Shown here piece after piece: positions 48,109 through 54,197 of a stretch of 64,000 bases of DNA. The stretch is from the NCBI GenBank assembly GCA_964606085.1, contig CAZSFD010000001.1:206157-270156 (forward strand), given 5' to 3'. The first letter of the stretch is position 1. Every line of letters starts with the position of its first letter. Made by a program: the position numbers and the translations under genes. This DNA comes from CAIQJJ01 sp964606085. Its GTDB lineage: Bacteria > Chloroflexota > Anaerolineae > Anaerolineales > UBA4823. Below the pieces are notes generated by a model. The model searched no databases. It was given only the letters and a program-made list of their open reading frames with translations, and had not been told where the DNA came from.

Positions 48109-48340
48109 TGGCGTCCTCGCGCTCGCGGTCTTTGCGCCGCTCTTCCAGTAATTTTTGGGTCAAGCCCTGACCCTTGCCGCAGCCGCGCAACGCTTCGATG
48201 GGATCAGCCGGAACGGGGACAACGTGAATCCCTTCGCCATCATCAATCCACACCAGCTTGTCGCCATCGTGAATGTTGTAGCGCTCGCGAATGGCGGCAG
48301 GAACAACGGTTTGCCCACGGCGGGTAACGACAGTTTGCAT
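48098..48340 (-). CDS. vapB: AbrB/MazE-fold antitoxin (VapB)
   Basis: An 80-residue antitoxin with the swapped-hairpin AbrB fold at the N-terminus (QTVVTRRGQTVVPAAIRERY, then DKLVWIDDGEGI) and a charged C-terminal tail that would bind VapC. ATG 48340 is preferred to the longer reading from 48385 because it has AAAGGAG 6-7 bases upstream and starts where the family starts. A promoter overlapped by two direct repeats lies at 48372-48406. Confidence 0.9.
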   Translation of the reverse strand: MQTVVTRRGQTVVPAAIRERYNIHDGDKLVWIDDGEGIHVVPVPADPIEALRGCGKGQGLTQKLLEERRKDREREDANGR

Positions 48341-48371
48341 ACAAAACTCCTTTGGCACATGATATATCCCC

Positions 48372-48406
48372 ATTTTACAAGACAAAAAACCGTTTTACAA
48401 GTCAAA
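48372..48406 (-). promoter_or_regulatory. vapBC promoter with paired 14-bp operator repeats
   Basis: On the minus strand, -35 TTGTAA (48400-48395), 17-bp spacer and -10 TAAAAT (48377-48372). Two direct repeats, TTTTACAAGTCAAA (48393-48406) and TTTTACAAGACAAA (48373-48386), 13 of 14 identical and 20 bp apart, cover the two boxes. Two helical turns of spacing suit cooperative binding of VapB(C). Confidence 0.72.
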
Positions 48407-49163
48407 TGCCGTTCTTGCCTTGTAAGCAGCGCGTTGCCAGCTTGGCCGCCACGTCCATGCGATATTCGGCGCTGGCCCAGGGGTCTGTGGCTTCATGGAA
48501 AGCGTTGCGGGCGGCGCTCTCCATGCCTTCTGCGCCCGAACCATCCATCGCCAGCAGGGGGGATTGGCCGTAGCCACCGACGGCCAGGCGTGTGCGGCCT
48601 GACGGCCACTGCGCCGCCGCCGCACACACGATAGGCCGGTCGGCGGGCGTGCGGGCGACGTATTCGAAGCCCAATTGGACGTTGGCGGGAATAGTGATGG
48701 CGGTGATCAGGCGGTGGGCGAGGTCGCGCAAAGGGAGAAAATTGCCAAGCGAGACAGATGTGATACGTGATTCGTGCTGTGCAATCGTGATATAGGCATC
48801 GAGGGCGAGGAGGGTGGTGGCAAAGGAGGAGCGTCCGTCACAGGCGATCAGGCTGCCAGCCACCGTTGCCATGTTGCGAAGGTTGATGGCGGCCTCAAGA
48901 CGGATGGCGGCTTTGAGGGCCTCGGGGACGGTTTCGTATTCGAGCAATTCTTGCAGCGTGACCGTTGCGCCGATTTCCAGGTTATTGCCTTTGCGCTGAA
49001 TCTGGTTCAGCCCGAGGGCCTGCAAATCTACCACGGCCACGTCACGCCCACCAAAGGCTGGCGTATTGATCAACGTGCCACCCGCGAGGGGAATCGTCTC
49101 TGCCTGGGTCAGCAGAGCAAGGGCCTCTTCCAGGGTTTGAGGGCGAAAATAGTGTGTAATCAT
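48402..49163 (-). CDS. FAD-binding subunit of a molybdopterin hydroxylase (CoxM/XdhB-like)
   Basis: A 253-residue FAD subunit of the xanthine dehydrogenase/CO dehydrogenase family. FAD-binding motifs are ETIPLAGGTLINT (variant of AGGT) and NLRNMATVAGSLIACDG (the xxNxATxGGN-type second motif). ATG 49163 (MITHYFRPQTLEEAL) follows GAGGAC; the upstream extension is not family-like. Large molybdenum and small Fe-S subunits are absent from the window, so it either pairs with subunits elsewhere or is orphaned. A repeat-like HESRIT peptide occurs near residue 130. It starts 1 base after the thioesterase stop. Confidence 0.88.
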   Translation of the reverse strand: MITHYFRPQTLEEALALLTQAETIPLAGGTLINTPAFGGRDVAVVDLQALGLNQIQRKGNNLEIGATVTLQELLEYETVPEALKAAIRLEAAINLRNMATVAGSLIACDGRSSFATTLLALDAYITIAQHESRITSVSLGNFLPLRDLAHRLITAITIPANVQLGFEYVARTPADRPIVCAAAAQWPSGRTRLAVGGYGQSPLLAMDGSGAEGMESAARNAFHEATDPWASAEYRMDVAAKLATRCLQGKNGI

Positions 49164-49164
49164 C

Positions 49165-49632
49165 TCAGTCCTCGTACACTTTCCAGCCGAGCGCTTCCAA
49201 ATCGGCATGATCGATCATCGCATCGGGAACATCTACCAGCAGCAGATCGGCTTCGGCCAGCAATTCGCCATCAGGGGCGTAGATGGCTGCGCTGGCGGTG
49301 GCTGTGCGGCTCTTATTTTTGCCAGGCCGCCCCACAACTTTGAGCGGTTGGCCGGTGGGCACGTTTTTGCGATAGCGAATCTCCATCCGGGCGGTGAAGA
49401 GGAAGCGCGGCTGGTTGGGGTCGCCCATGTAGACGCGCCCGCCGGCCTCGTCGAGCATGGCAGCCACGATGCCGCCGTGGACGACGCCAGGATAGCCCTG
49501 GTATTGCTCAGGCACGGTGTGTTCGACGATCACTTCGCCGCTATCGGCAGTATAGAATTTGAGTTGGAGGCCAAAGGGGTTTTCAACACCGCAAATGAAG
49601 CAGTGGCGCGAGTTGGGTTGGCGGATAGTCAA
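49165..49632 (-). CDS. PaaI-type hotdog thioesterase
   Basis: A 155-residue acyl-CoA thioesterase of the 4HBT/PaaI group. Typical is CFICGVENPFGLQLKF at the start, then GYPGVVHGGIVAAMLDEAGG, where the HGG(I)xxxxxDE helix carries catalytic residues. The TTG at 49632 is preferred to the ATG at 49704 because AGGAG lies 7 bases upstream of TTG and the family starts near RQPNSRHCF. A TATAAT box at 49669-49664 on the minus strand may be its promoter, but no -35 is evident. Cotranscribed with the FAD subunit gene. Confidence 0.88.
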   Translation of the reverse strand: MTIRQPNSRHCFICGVENPFGLQLKFYTADSGEVIVEHTVPEQYQGYPGVVHGGIVAAMLDEAGGRVYMGDPNQPRFLFTARMEIRYRKNVPTGQPLKVVGRPGKNKSRTATASAAIYAPDGELLAEADLLLVDVPDAMIDHADLEALGWKVYED

Positions 49633-49721
49633 GGCAGGCTCCTGGGAAAAGATGGTGCTGGCAATTATAACGCCCCCGAAAGCCACACTCGCTTGCTTCT
49701 GCAACCCTTTCCAAATCTACA

Positions 49722-49757
49722 ACAGCGTTCACAGAGGAAAACCGCTGCGAACGCTGT
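49722..49757. other. Hairpin ACAGCGTTC / GAACGCTGT in the spacer
   Basis: A perfect 9-bp inverted repeat (49722-49730 and 49749-49757) between the GGDEF gene and the thioesterase gene. It may terminate the GGDEF transcript on the minus strand, but there is no strong T run. Confidence 0.4.
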
Positions 49758-49812
49758 GACAAAATTCAACCCAAAGGCGGATCGCCACCCAAAAGGGCAA
49801 ATACAACATTGT

Positions 49813-50511
49813 TCACTGGCGGTCTCCAGGAGCGATGAAGCCATGGCGATATTTCACCAGCAAATCGTCCAGCGCTTCGCGCAGCAGCACGGCATCACTC
49901 ACGCCCTGTTCTTTGGCCAATTCGGTCAGGCGTTCGAGCTGGGTCTGGGTAAAGTGGGCGGTCTTGGGTACCATGCGTTCTTCGTAGGCCAGCATGATTT
50001 TGTTGCGCCCGGTCACCTTGGCGCGATACACCGCCGCATCGGCTTTGCGCAGCAAGGAGTTTTCGTCCTCGCCGTCAATGGGGTAGGCGGCGATGCCGGC
50101 GGTGACGGTGACATGAGCCGGATAGATTTTATGGGGCGTTGGATCAAAATCACAGGCGGGATAGGATATGGTGGCTTCCACTTCGGTACGCACCTTCTCC
50201 AGGCGCAAGAAGGCCTGTTCACGCTCCACTTCGGGGAATAACAGGGCGAATTCGTCGCCGCCATAGCGGAAAGCTTTCATGTCGCCGCTGAGGTGCTTTT
50301 TGAGGATGGCAGCCACGCCCACCAAAACGGCATCACCCCCGGCGTGACCATGTTCGCCGTTGATCTTCAGAAAATTATCCAAATCCAGGTAGGCCAGCGA
50401 GAAAAGCGGCAGCCCCGATTTTGTCTGTTCCAGCAGGTCGCGCAGGCTTTCTTCAAATGCCTGGCGGTTGCCCAGGCCGGTAAGAGAATCGGCTGAAGTT
50501 AAGGTATCCAT
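49813..50511 (-). CDS. GGDEF diguanylate cyclase with C-terminal ribbon-helix-helix-like segment
   Basis: A 232-residue protein. Residues about 1-170 are an intact GGDEF domain (DSLTGLGNRQAFEE, LAYLDLDNFLKING, RYGGDEFALLFP) able in principle to make c-di-GMP; no RxxD inhibitory site is obvious four to five residues before GGDEF. Residues about 185-225 (THFTQTQ-like start, then LERLTELAKEQGVSDAVLLREAL) resemble a CopG/MetJ ribbon-helix-helix DNA-binding or dimerisation unit. It lacks any sensory or membrane domain. A Shine-Dalgarno AAAGGAG and a consensus promoter (50546-50574) support the start. Confidence 0.88.
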   Translation of the reverse strand: MDTLTSADSLTGLGNRQAFEESLRDLLEQTKSGLPLFSLAYLDLDNFLKINGEHGHAGGDAVLVGVAAILKKHLSGDMKAFRYGGDEFALLFPEVEREQAFLRLEKVRTEVEATISYPACDFDPTPHKIYPAHVTVTAGIAAYPIDGEDENSLLRKADAAVYRAKVTGRNKIMLAYEERMVPKTAHFTQTQLERLTELAKEQGVSDAVLLREALDDLLVKYRHGFIAPGDRQ

Positions 50512-50544
50512 AGTTGCTCCTTTTATTTATAAATAATATAAGAT

Positions 50545-50566
50545 AATAATATATCAATATATTATT
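50545..50566. promoter_or_regulatory. 10-2-10 palindrome over the GGDEF promoter
   Basis: AATAATATAT CA ATATATTATT is a perfect 10-bp inverted repeat with a 2-base centre covering the -10 box and spacer. A dimeric regulator is implied; the ArsR-type proteins encoded across the divergent region are candidates. Confidence 0.6.
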
Positions 50567-50574
50567 TAAGTCAA
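50546..50574 (-). promoter_or_regulatory. Promoter of the GGDEF gene
   Basis: On the minus strand TTGACT (50574-50569), a 17-bp spacer and TATTAT (50551-50546), about 35 bases from the start codon. The -35 box directly abuts the target duplication of the MITE-like element. Confidence 0.8.
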
Positions 50575-50961
50575 GAGATAAGCCAGCAATTCCAAATCCG
50601 AAATCCGATTCTGCGGGCAAAGGTCCTTCTGCATGGAAAATTTGTGGTTTTTACTCGCTCTTTCATCACATCCCGTGTTTCCATCCATTTTCAAGCACGA
50701 AAAGTATAACCGGGCCACAGCAAGGCGAAAAACGTTGGATCTGATCTGTTTGAATTTTAGATACCGGACTCGCCAATTTTGTTTGGCCTGTTTTAAACCG
50801 CAGATGAACGCAGATAAACGCAGATAAAGACCTTAATTCCGGTCGTAAACTTGCTGAAATTCAGAAATATCCGCGTTCATCTGCGTTTATCTGCGGTTCC
50901 CTTCGCTAATTTCAGAAAAGGCGAAACACCAGTTTTAGATTTGGAATTGCTGGAGATAAGC
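50575..50961. mobile_element. MITE-like element with 15-bp terminal inverted repeats and 9-bp target duplication
   Basis: CAGCAATTCCAAATC (50584-50598) and its exact reverse complement (50938-50952) bound a 369-bp unit. GAGATAAGC is directly repeated on both outer sides (50575-50583 and 50953-50961), the signature of transposition. No transposase ORF is inside; the only ORF of size is 64 codons and not protein-like. The interior holds a large inverted pair built of CGCAGATGAACGCAGATAAA-type units (about 50796-50830 and 50872-50899). It fills most of the 546-bp gap between the divergent GGDEF and ArsR genes. Confidence 0.85.
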
Positions 50962-50991
50962 CAGGCAGAAGCACTTTGCCCAAGATTTACC

Positions 50992-51019
50992 TTGACATAT
51001 TATTTCAAATTGATATAAT
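50992..51019 (+). promoter_or_regulatory. Consensus promoter of the arsR-DUF2087 pair
   Basis: TTGACA (50992-50997), a 16-bp spacer and TATAAT (51014-51019): both hexamers match the sigma-70 consensus fully. Confidence 0.9.
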
Positions 51020-51022
51020 TAT

Positions 51023-51038
51023 TTCGATAGTTATCGAA
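51023..51038. promoter_or_regulatory. Probable ArsR-family operator
   Basis: TTCGATA GT TATCGAA is a perfect 7-2-7 palindrome at the predicted transcription start, 20 bases before the ArsR start codon; the position suggests autorepression. Confidence 0.68.
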
Positions 51039-51057
51039 TTATTTTCACGAGAACACC

Positions 51058-51639
51058 ATGAGCGATCACCCACCTGCCAACGATGAGCAACTGCTCGATT
51101 TTTTCAAAGCCCTGGCCGATGCTACCCGGCTGAAGATCATTGGGCTGCTGGCGCAGAAGGCGTTCAGCGTCGAAGAACTGGCCGCCCTGCTCGATCTGCG
51201 CCCGTCCACGGTTTCGCACCACCTGAACGTACTCAATACGGCTGGCCTGGTCGAAGCGCGCACGCAAAGCTATTACAACGTCTACCAGCTCAAGCCCGAG
51301 GCACTCGAAAGCATGGCCCAACGCATGTTGGCGCAAGAAACACTGCCAGCGATGGCCGCTGACATTGATCTGGACGCCTATGACCGCAAAGTGCTGCACA
51401 ATTTCATCGCGCCCGATGGCAGTCTGAAAGTTATTCCGGCGCAACGCAAGAAGCGCGAAGCTGTGCTGCGCCATGTGATCAAAGCCTTCGAGCCAGGCAA
51501 ACGGTACAGCGAAGCTGAAGTTAATGATATTTTGAGCCGCTATCACAAAGATGTGGCCACCATGCGGCGCGAGTTAATCGTCTCGAAATTATTCGAGCGC
51601 GAAAATGGAGCATATTGGGTCAGCGCATCCATAGCATGA
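51058..51639 (+). CDS. ArsR-family regulator with DUF2087 domain (first copy)
   Basis: A 193-residue protein. Residues about 10-95 form an ArsR winged helix (FFKALADATRLKIIGLL, then LRPSTVSHHLNVL). Residues about 120-190 match DUF2087: LHNFIAPDGSLKVIPAQ, then KRYSEAEVNDILSRYH and a final NGAYWV. No metal-binding cysteine cluster is seen, so it senses something other than arsenite-type metals. It has a perfect promoter and overlapping palindrome. It forms a pair with a paralogue directly downstream. Confidence 0.9.
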   Translation: MSDHPPANDEQLLDFFKALADATRLKIIGLLAQKAFSVEELAALLDLRPSTVSHHLNVLNTAGLVEARTQSYYNVYQLKPEALESMAQRMLAQETLPAMAADIDLDAYDRKVLHNFIAPDGSLKVIPAQRKKREAVLRHVIKAFEPGKRYSEAEVNDILSRYHKDVATMRRELIVSKLFERENGAYWVSASIA

Positions 51640-51665
51640 CCGATAAATTACTGAAGGTAAACGAT

Positions 51666-52235
51666 ATGAACGCACAAACCACACAACCAACCAATGCAGA
51701 GATGCTCGATTTCTTCAAAGCCCTGGGCGACGCCGATCGGTTGAAAATTTTGGGCCTGCTGGCCACCGAAGCGCTAACCCTGACGCAGATTTCTGAGCGC
51801 ATGGCTATGCGCCCACTCGATGCCCACAAACATCTGAGTCAATTGGAAATGCAGAGATTGGTCGAGAAATCGGGCGATGTCTACCGGGCATCCTCGGCGG
51901 CTGTTGAACAGAAAGCGCGTGCGGTGCTGGCAAATTCACGGCCCAAGGCGGACCCCAATCGTTTCGAGGGCGATGCTGAAGAGCGAAAGACGCTCAACGC
52001 CTACTGCCGCAGCGATGGTTCGCTCAAGGAAATTCCCACCAAAGACAAAAAGCTGCGGATCATCTTGAATTATCTCCTGCCCAACTTCGAACAAGGCCAA
52101 CGCTACCCTGAAAAGCAGGTCAACGAAATTCTCAAGCGTTTTCACGAAGATTATGCTTCCCTGCGCCGTTACCTGGTAGATTATGGTCTGATGGCTCGCG
52201 AAAATGGTGAGTATTGGGTTATCAAACAAAGCTGA
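51666..52235 (+). CDS. ArsR-family regulator with DUF2087 domain (second copy)
   Basis: A 189-residue paralogue of the upstream protein with the same two domains (FFKALGDADRLKILGLL; LNAYCRSDGSLKEIPTK; RYPEKQVNEILKRFHEDY; NGEYWVI). In the HTH, recognition residues differ (MRPLDAHKHLSQL against LRPSTVSHHLNVL), so DNA specificity has probably diverged. ATG 51666 is chosen because GAAGG lies 8 bases upstream and the N-termini then align; ATG 51636 overlaps the upstream stop and lacks a Shine-Dalgarno. The two may form a heterodimer. Confidence 0.88.
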   Translation: MNAQTTQPTNAEMLDFFKALGDADRLKILGLLATEALTLTQISERMAMRPLDAHKHLSQLEMQRLVEKSGDVYRASSAAVEQKARAVLANSRPKADPNRFEGDAEERKTLNAYCRSDGSLKEIPTKDKKLRIILNYLLPNFEQGQRYPEKQVNEILKRFHEDYASLRRYLVDYGLMARENGEYWVIKQS

Positions 52236-52304
52236 GAAGCGCTTGCTCAATAACACGCCAGGCAAGGGGTGGCAAATATCACCCGAACGCGGGAGTAACG
52301 TCAT

Positions 52305-52333
52305 TTGACATCCCCCCTGGCCTCGCGTAACAT
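52305..52333 (+). promoter_or_regulatory. Promoter of the ferredoxin gene
   Basis: TTGACA (52305-52310), a 17-bp spacer and TAACAT (52328-52333), about 45 bases before the start codon. Confidence 0.75.
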
Positions 52334-52382
52334 AGCGCTGTAATTTGTATCCAAATCCAGACTAATTTTAGGAGAAACTCCC

Positions 52383-52574
52383 ATGGCCATGCGAATTAAC
52401 GAAGATTGCATCAACTGTGGTGCTTGCCTGCCCGAATGCCCGACCGAATCGATCACCGAAGGCGACACAATCTATGTGATTGACGAAGCCACTTGTGTTG
52501 AGTGTGTCGGCTATTTCGATGCCCCCCAGTGCGTGGCGGTTTGCCCGGTTGATTGCATCGTCAAAGCTGAATAA
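52383..52574 (+). CDS. 2[4Fe-4S] ferredoxin
   Basis: A 63-residue electron carrier. Two cluster motifs are clear: CINCGACLPECP and CVECVGYFDAPQCVAVCP followed by DC. The second has the longer spacing between the second and third Cys seen in Allochromatium-type ferredoxins, whose clusters have very low and unequal potentials. Shine-Dalgarno AGGAG precedes ATG 52383. It has its own promoter and terminator, so it is a monocistronic housekeeping-type ferredoxin. Confidence 0.95.
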   Translation: MAMRINEDCINCGACLPECPTESITEGDTIYVIDEATCVECVGYFDAPQCVAVCPVDCIVKAE

Positions 52575-52595
52575 TCGGTAGCGGTGTCAAACCCA

Positions 52596-52633
52596 AAAAG
52601 CAAAATGCCCCTTTCGAGGGGCATTTTGCTTTT
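52596..52633 (+). terminator. Terminator of the ferredoxin gene
   Basis: AAAAGCAAAATGCCCC (52596-52611) pairs perfectly with 52618-52633 around the loop TTTCGA, ending in TTTT. Confidence 0.92.
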
Positions 52634-52654
52634 CTCGCGGGGCTGTTGTACAAT
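52626..52654 (+). promoter_or_regulatory. Possible promoter of the secreted two-repeat protein gene
   Basis: TTGCTT (52626-52631), a 17-bp spacer and TACAAT (52649-52654). The -35 box falls in the descending arm of the ferredoxin terminator. Confidence 0.5.
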
Positions 52655-52747
52655 CAACAATAGGAATGGCCTGTTAGAGACAAATCACACGCTGATACCC
52701 ATCTCACAATCCAAATGAAAACAGAGCCTTGCTCAGGAGATGAAACG

Positions 52748-53485
52748 ATGAAACGACTCAACAAAATTCTCTGTTTGGCGGGTTTACTCGCGTCGCTGCT
52801 GGTGGTCATCACCATCATTGCCCTGCCCGTCTCGCGTGCGGCAGCATACGCAGGTTACCCCACCTTATCCATCCTGGCGGTTGTACGCGACCAAACCGTT
52901 TCGATCCAAACCTACAATTTGCCCGCCAACGAAAATTTCGACGTGCGCATGGGCATCTACGGCAATTTGGGGTGGGGATATTACGTGATGACGATTGATT
53001 CCGGCGGCGGCGGTTCTCGCAAGTACGAATTTAGCATCCCAGCGCAGCTCGCCGGCCAGGAGCGCATCGCCATCCGCATAGATAGTTCCCCGGCCACCGG
53101 CTATTATGCTTACAACTGGTTTTGGAACAGCACAGCTCCCGTTTCAACCACACCACAACCCACGGCAGTGCCTGGCACACCAACGCCCCCCGGCTATTCG
53201 GGTTATCCCTACTTTTATATTACCAGCGTCGAACGCAACGGCACGGTGACCATTGACGCCTACAACTTTCCGCCCAACGACAAATTCGACGTAACGATGA
53301 ATTTGTATGGCACGCTCGGCATAGGCGGCTATGTTGTCGAAAGCGTCACCACCGATGCCCAGGGCAAGCTGGCCAAACTGACCTTCAGCATCCCCAGCCA
53401 GTTGGACAATCTGGATCGCATTGCCATCCTCTTGCGCAGCCCCACCAGTGGATATTATGCTTTCAACTGGTTCTGGAATTACTAA
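52748..53485 (+). CDS. Secreted protein with two related ~95-residue beta repeats
   Basis: A 245-residue exported protein. ATG 52748 (after GGAGATG) gives a signal peptide starting MKRLNKILCLAGLLASLL and ending near SRAAA; an ATG at 52715 is less likely. Two homologous domains follow, joined by a Pro/Thr linker. Each begins YxGYPxxxIxxVxR, contains YNxPxNxxFDVxMxxYG in the middle and ends SGYYAxNWFWN. The repetition and aromatic ends suggest a beta-sandwich adhesion or carbohydrate-binding role, but the family is not recognised. Its stop overlaps the tail of the antisense ABC remnant. Confidence 0.8.
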   Translation: MKRLNKILCLAGLLASLLVVITIIALPVSRAAAYAGYPTLSILAVVRDQTVSIQTYNLPANENFDVRMGIYGNLGWGYYVMTIDSGGGGSRKYEFSIPAQLAGQERIAIRIDSSPATGYYAYNWFWNSTAPVSTTPQPTAVPGTPTPPGYSGYPYFYITSVERNGTVTIDAYNFPPNDKFDVTMNLYGTLGIGGYVVESVTTDAQGKLAKLTFSIPSQLDNLDRIAILLRSPTSGYYAFNWFWNY

Positions 53486-53489
53486 CTTT

Positions 53490-54010
53490 CAGCCCGGTTC
53501 CCCCTGCCACCTGCTCCCATAACGTGCGTTCCGTCTCCACATCCAGCGCACTCGAAAGGTCGTCCACCACGAGCAACTCCGGCTGGCGCACGAACATGCG
53601 CGCCGCGGCGGTACGTTGGCGCTGGCCGCCGGAGATTTTGACGCCCTTCGAGCCGATGATCGTATCCAGGCCATGTTCGAAATCGGCGATGTCCTTGTCG
53701 ATCACCGACAGGTGAATGGCAGCTGGGATGTCGGCGTGTTCTTCGGGGATGCCCATCAGGATGTTGTCGCGCAACGCCTCGCTGCAGAGCCGCGCCACCG
53801 AAACGCCCGCCTGCTTGAACATGGCCCACACCACGCCGGTCATGGCGGTAAATTGGGTGGTAAAACCGAGGTAGTAGATAAACAGCGAAAAATCGCCCAG
53901 GCTCATGGCGGGTTTGCCGTTGACGCTGCTGAGCGACTGCGCCACCAGCAGCAGGATCACGCCGGTGATGATGTTCATAGAGTTCCAGATGGCCGATTCG
54001 ACGAAGGTGA
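53490..54010 (-). pseudogene. Remnant of an ABC exporter gene
   Basis: On the minus strand the reading shows the last membrane helices of an ABC exporter (VESAIWNSMNIITGVILLL, then LGDFSLFIYYLGF), jumps from GVSVARL directly to LRDNILMGIPEE, and continues to signature SGGQRQR and Walker B LLVVDDLSSALD. The segment with Walker A and the Q-loop is missing, the first four helices are missing, and the C-terminal switch region is lost after WEQVAGG. It is therefore a doubly truncated, internally deleted pseudogene. An ORF happens to remain open from 54116 to 53463. Confidence 0.85.
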
Positions 54011-54136
54011 GGCCTGGGCCATTGCGACCTTGCTCATCGCCTGGCAGGTGTATGTAGAAGGGCAAGGGCAGTGGCAGGTCAAGTGCTACGAGGGGCATTG
54101 TGCCAAGTCGGTACACCGCAAACCAGGTTACATATA

Positions 54137-54163
54137 AGAAAAGAGAGGCCGGTTGGCGGCCTC
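54137..54163 (-). terminator. Terminator of the GH16 gene
   Basis: GAGGCCG (54145-54151) pairs with 54157-54163 around a 5-base loop. On the minus strand it is followed by TCTTTTCTT. It lies 35 bases after the GH16 stop. Confidence 0.65.
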
Positions 54164-54197
54164 CCTGGAAACAGGTGCTGAAGTTTGTTGGAGCAGA

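Noticed and set aside
50633..50827. 64-codon ORF inside the MITE-like element
   Set aside because: No Shine-Dalgarno, composition unlike neighbouring proteins, and it reads through the internal repeat units.
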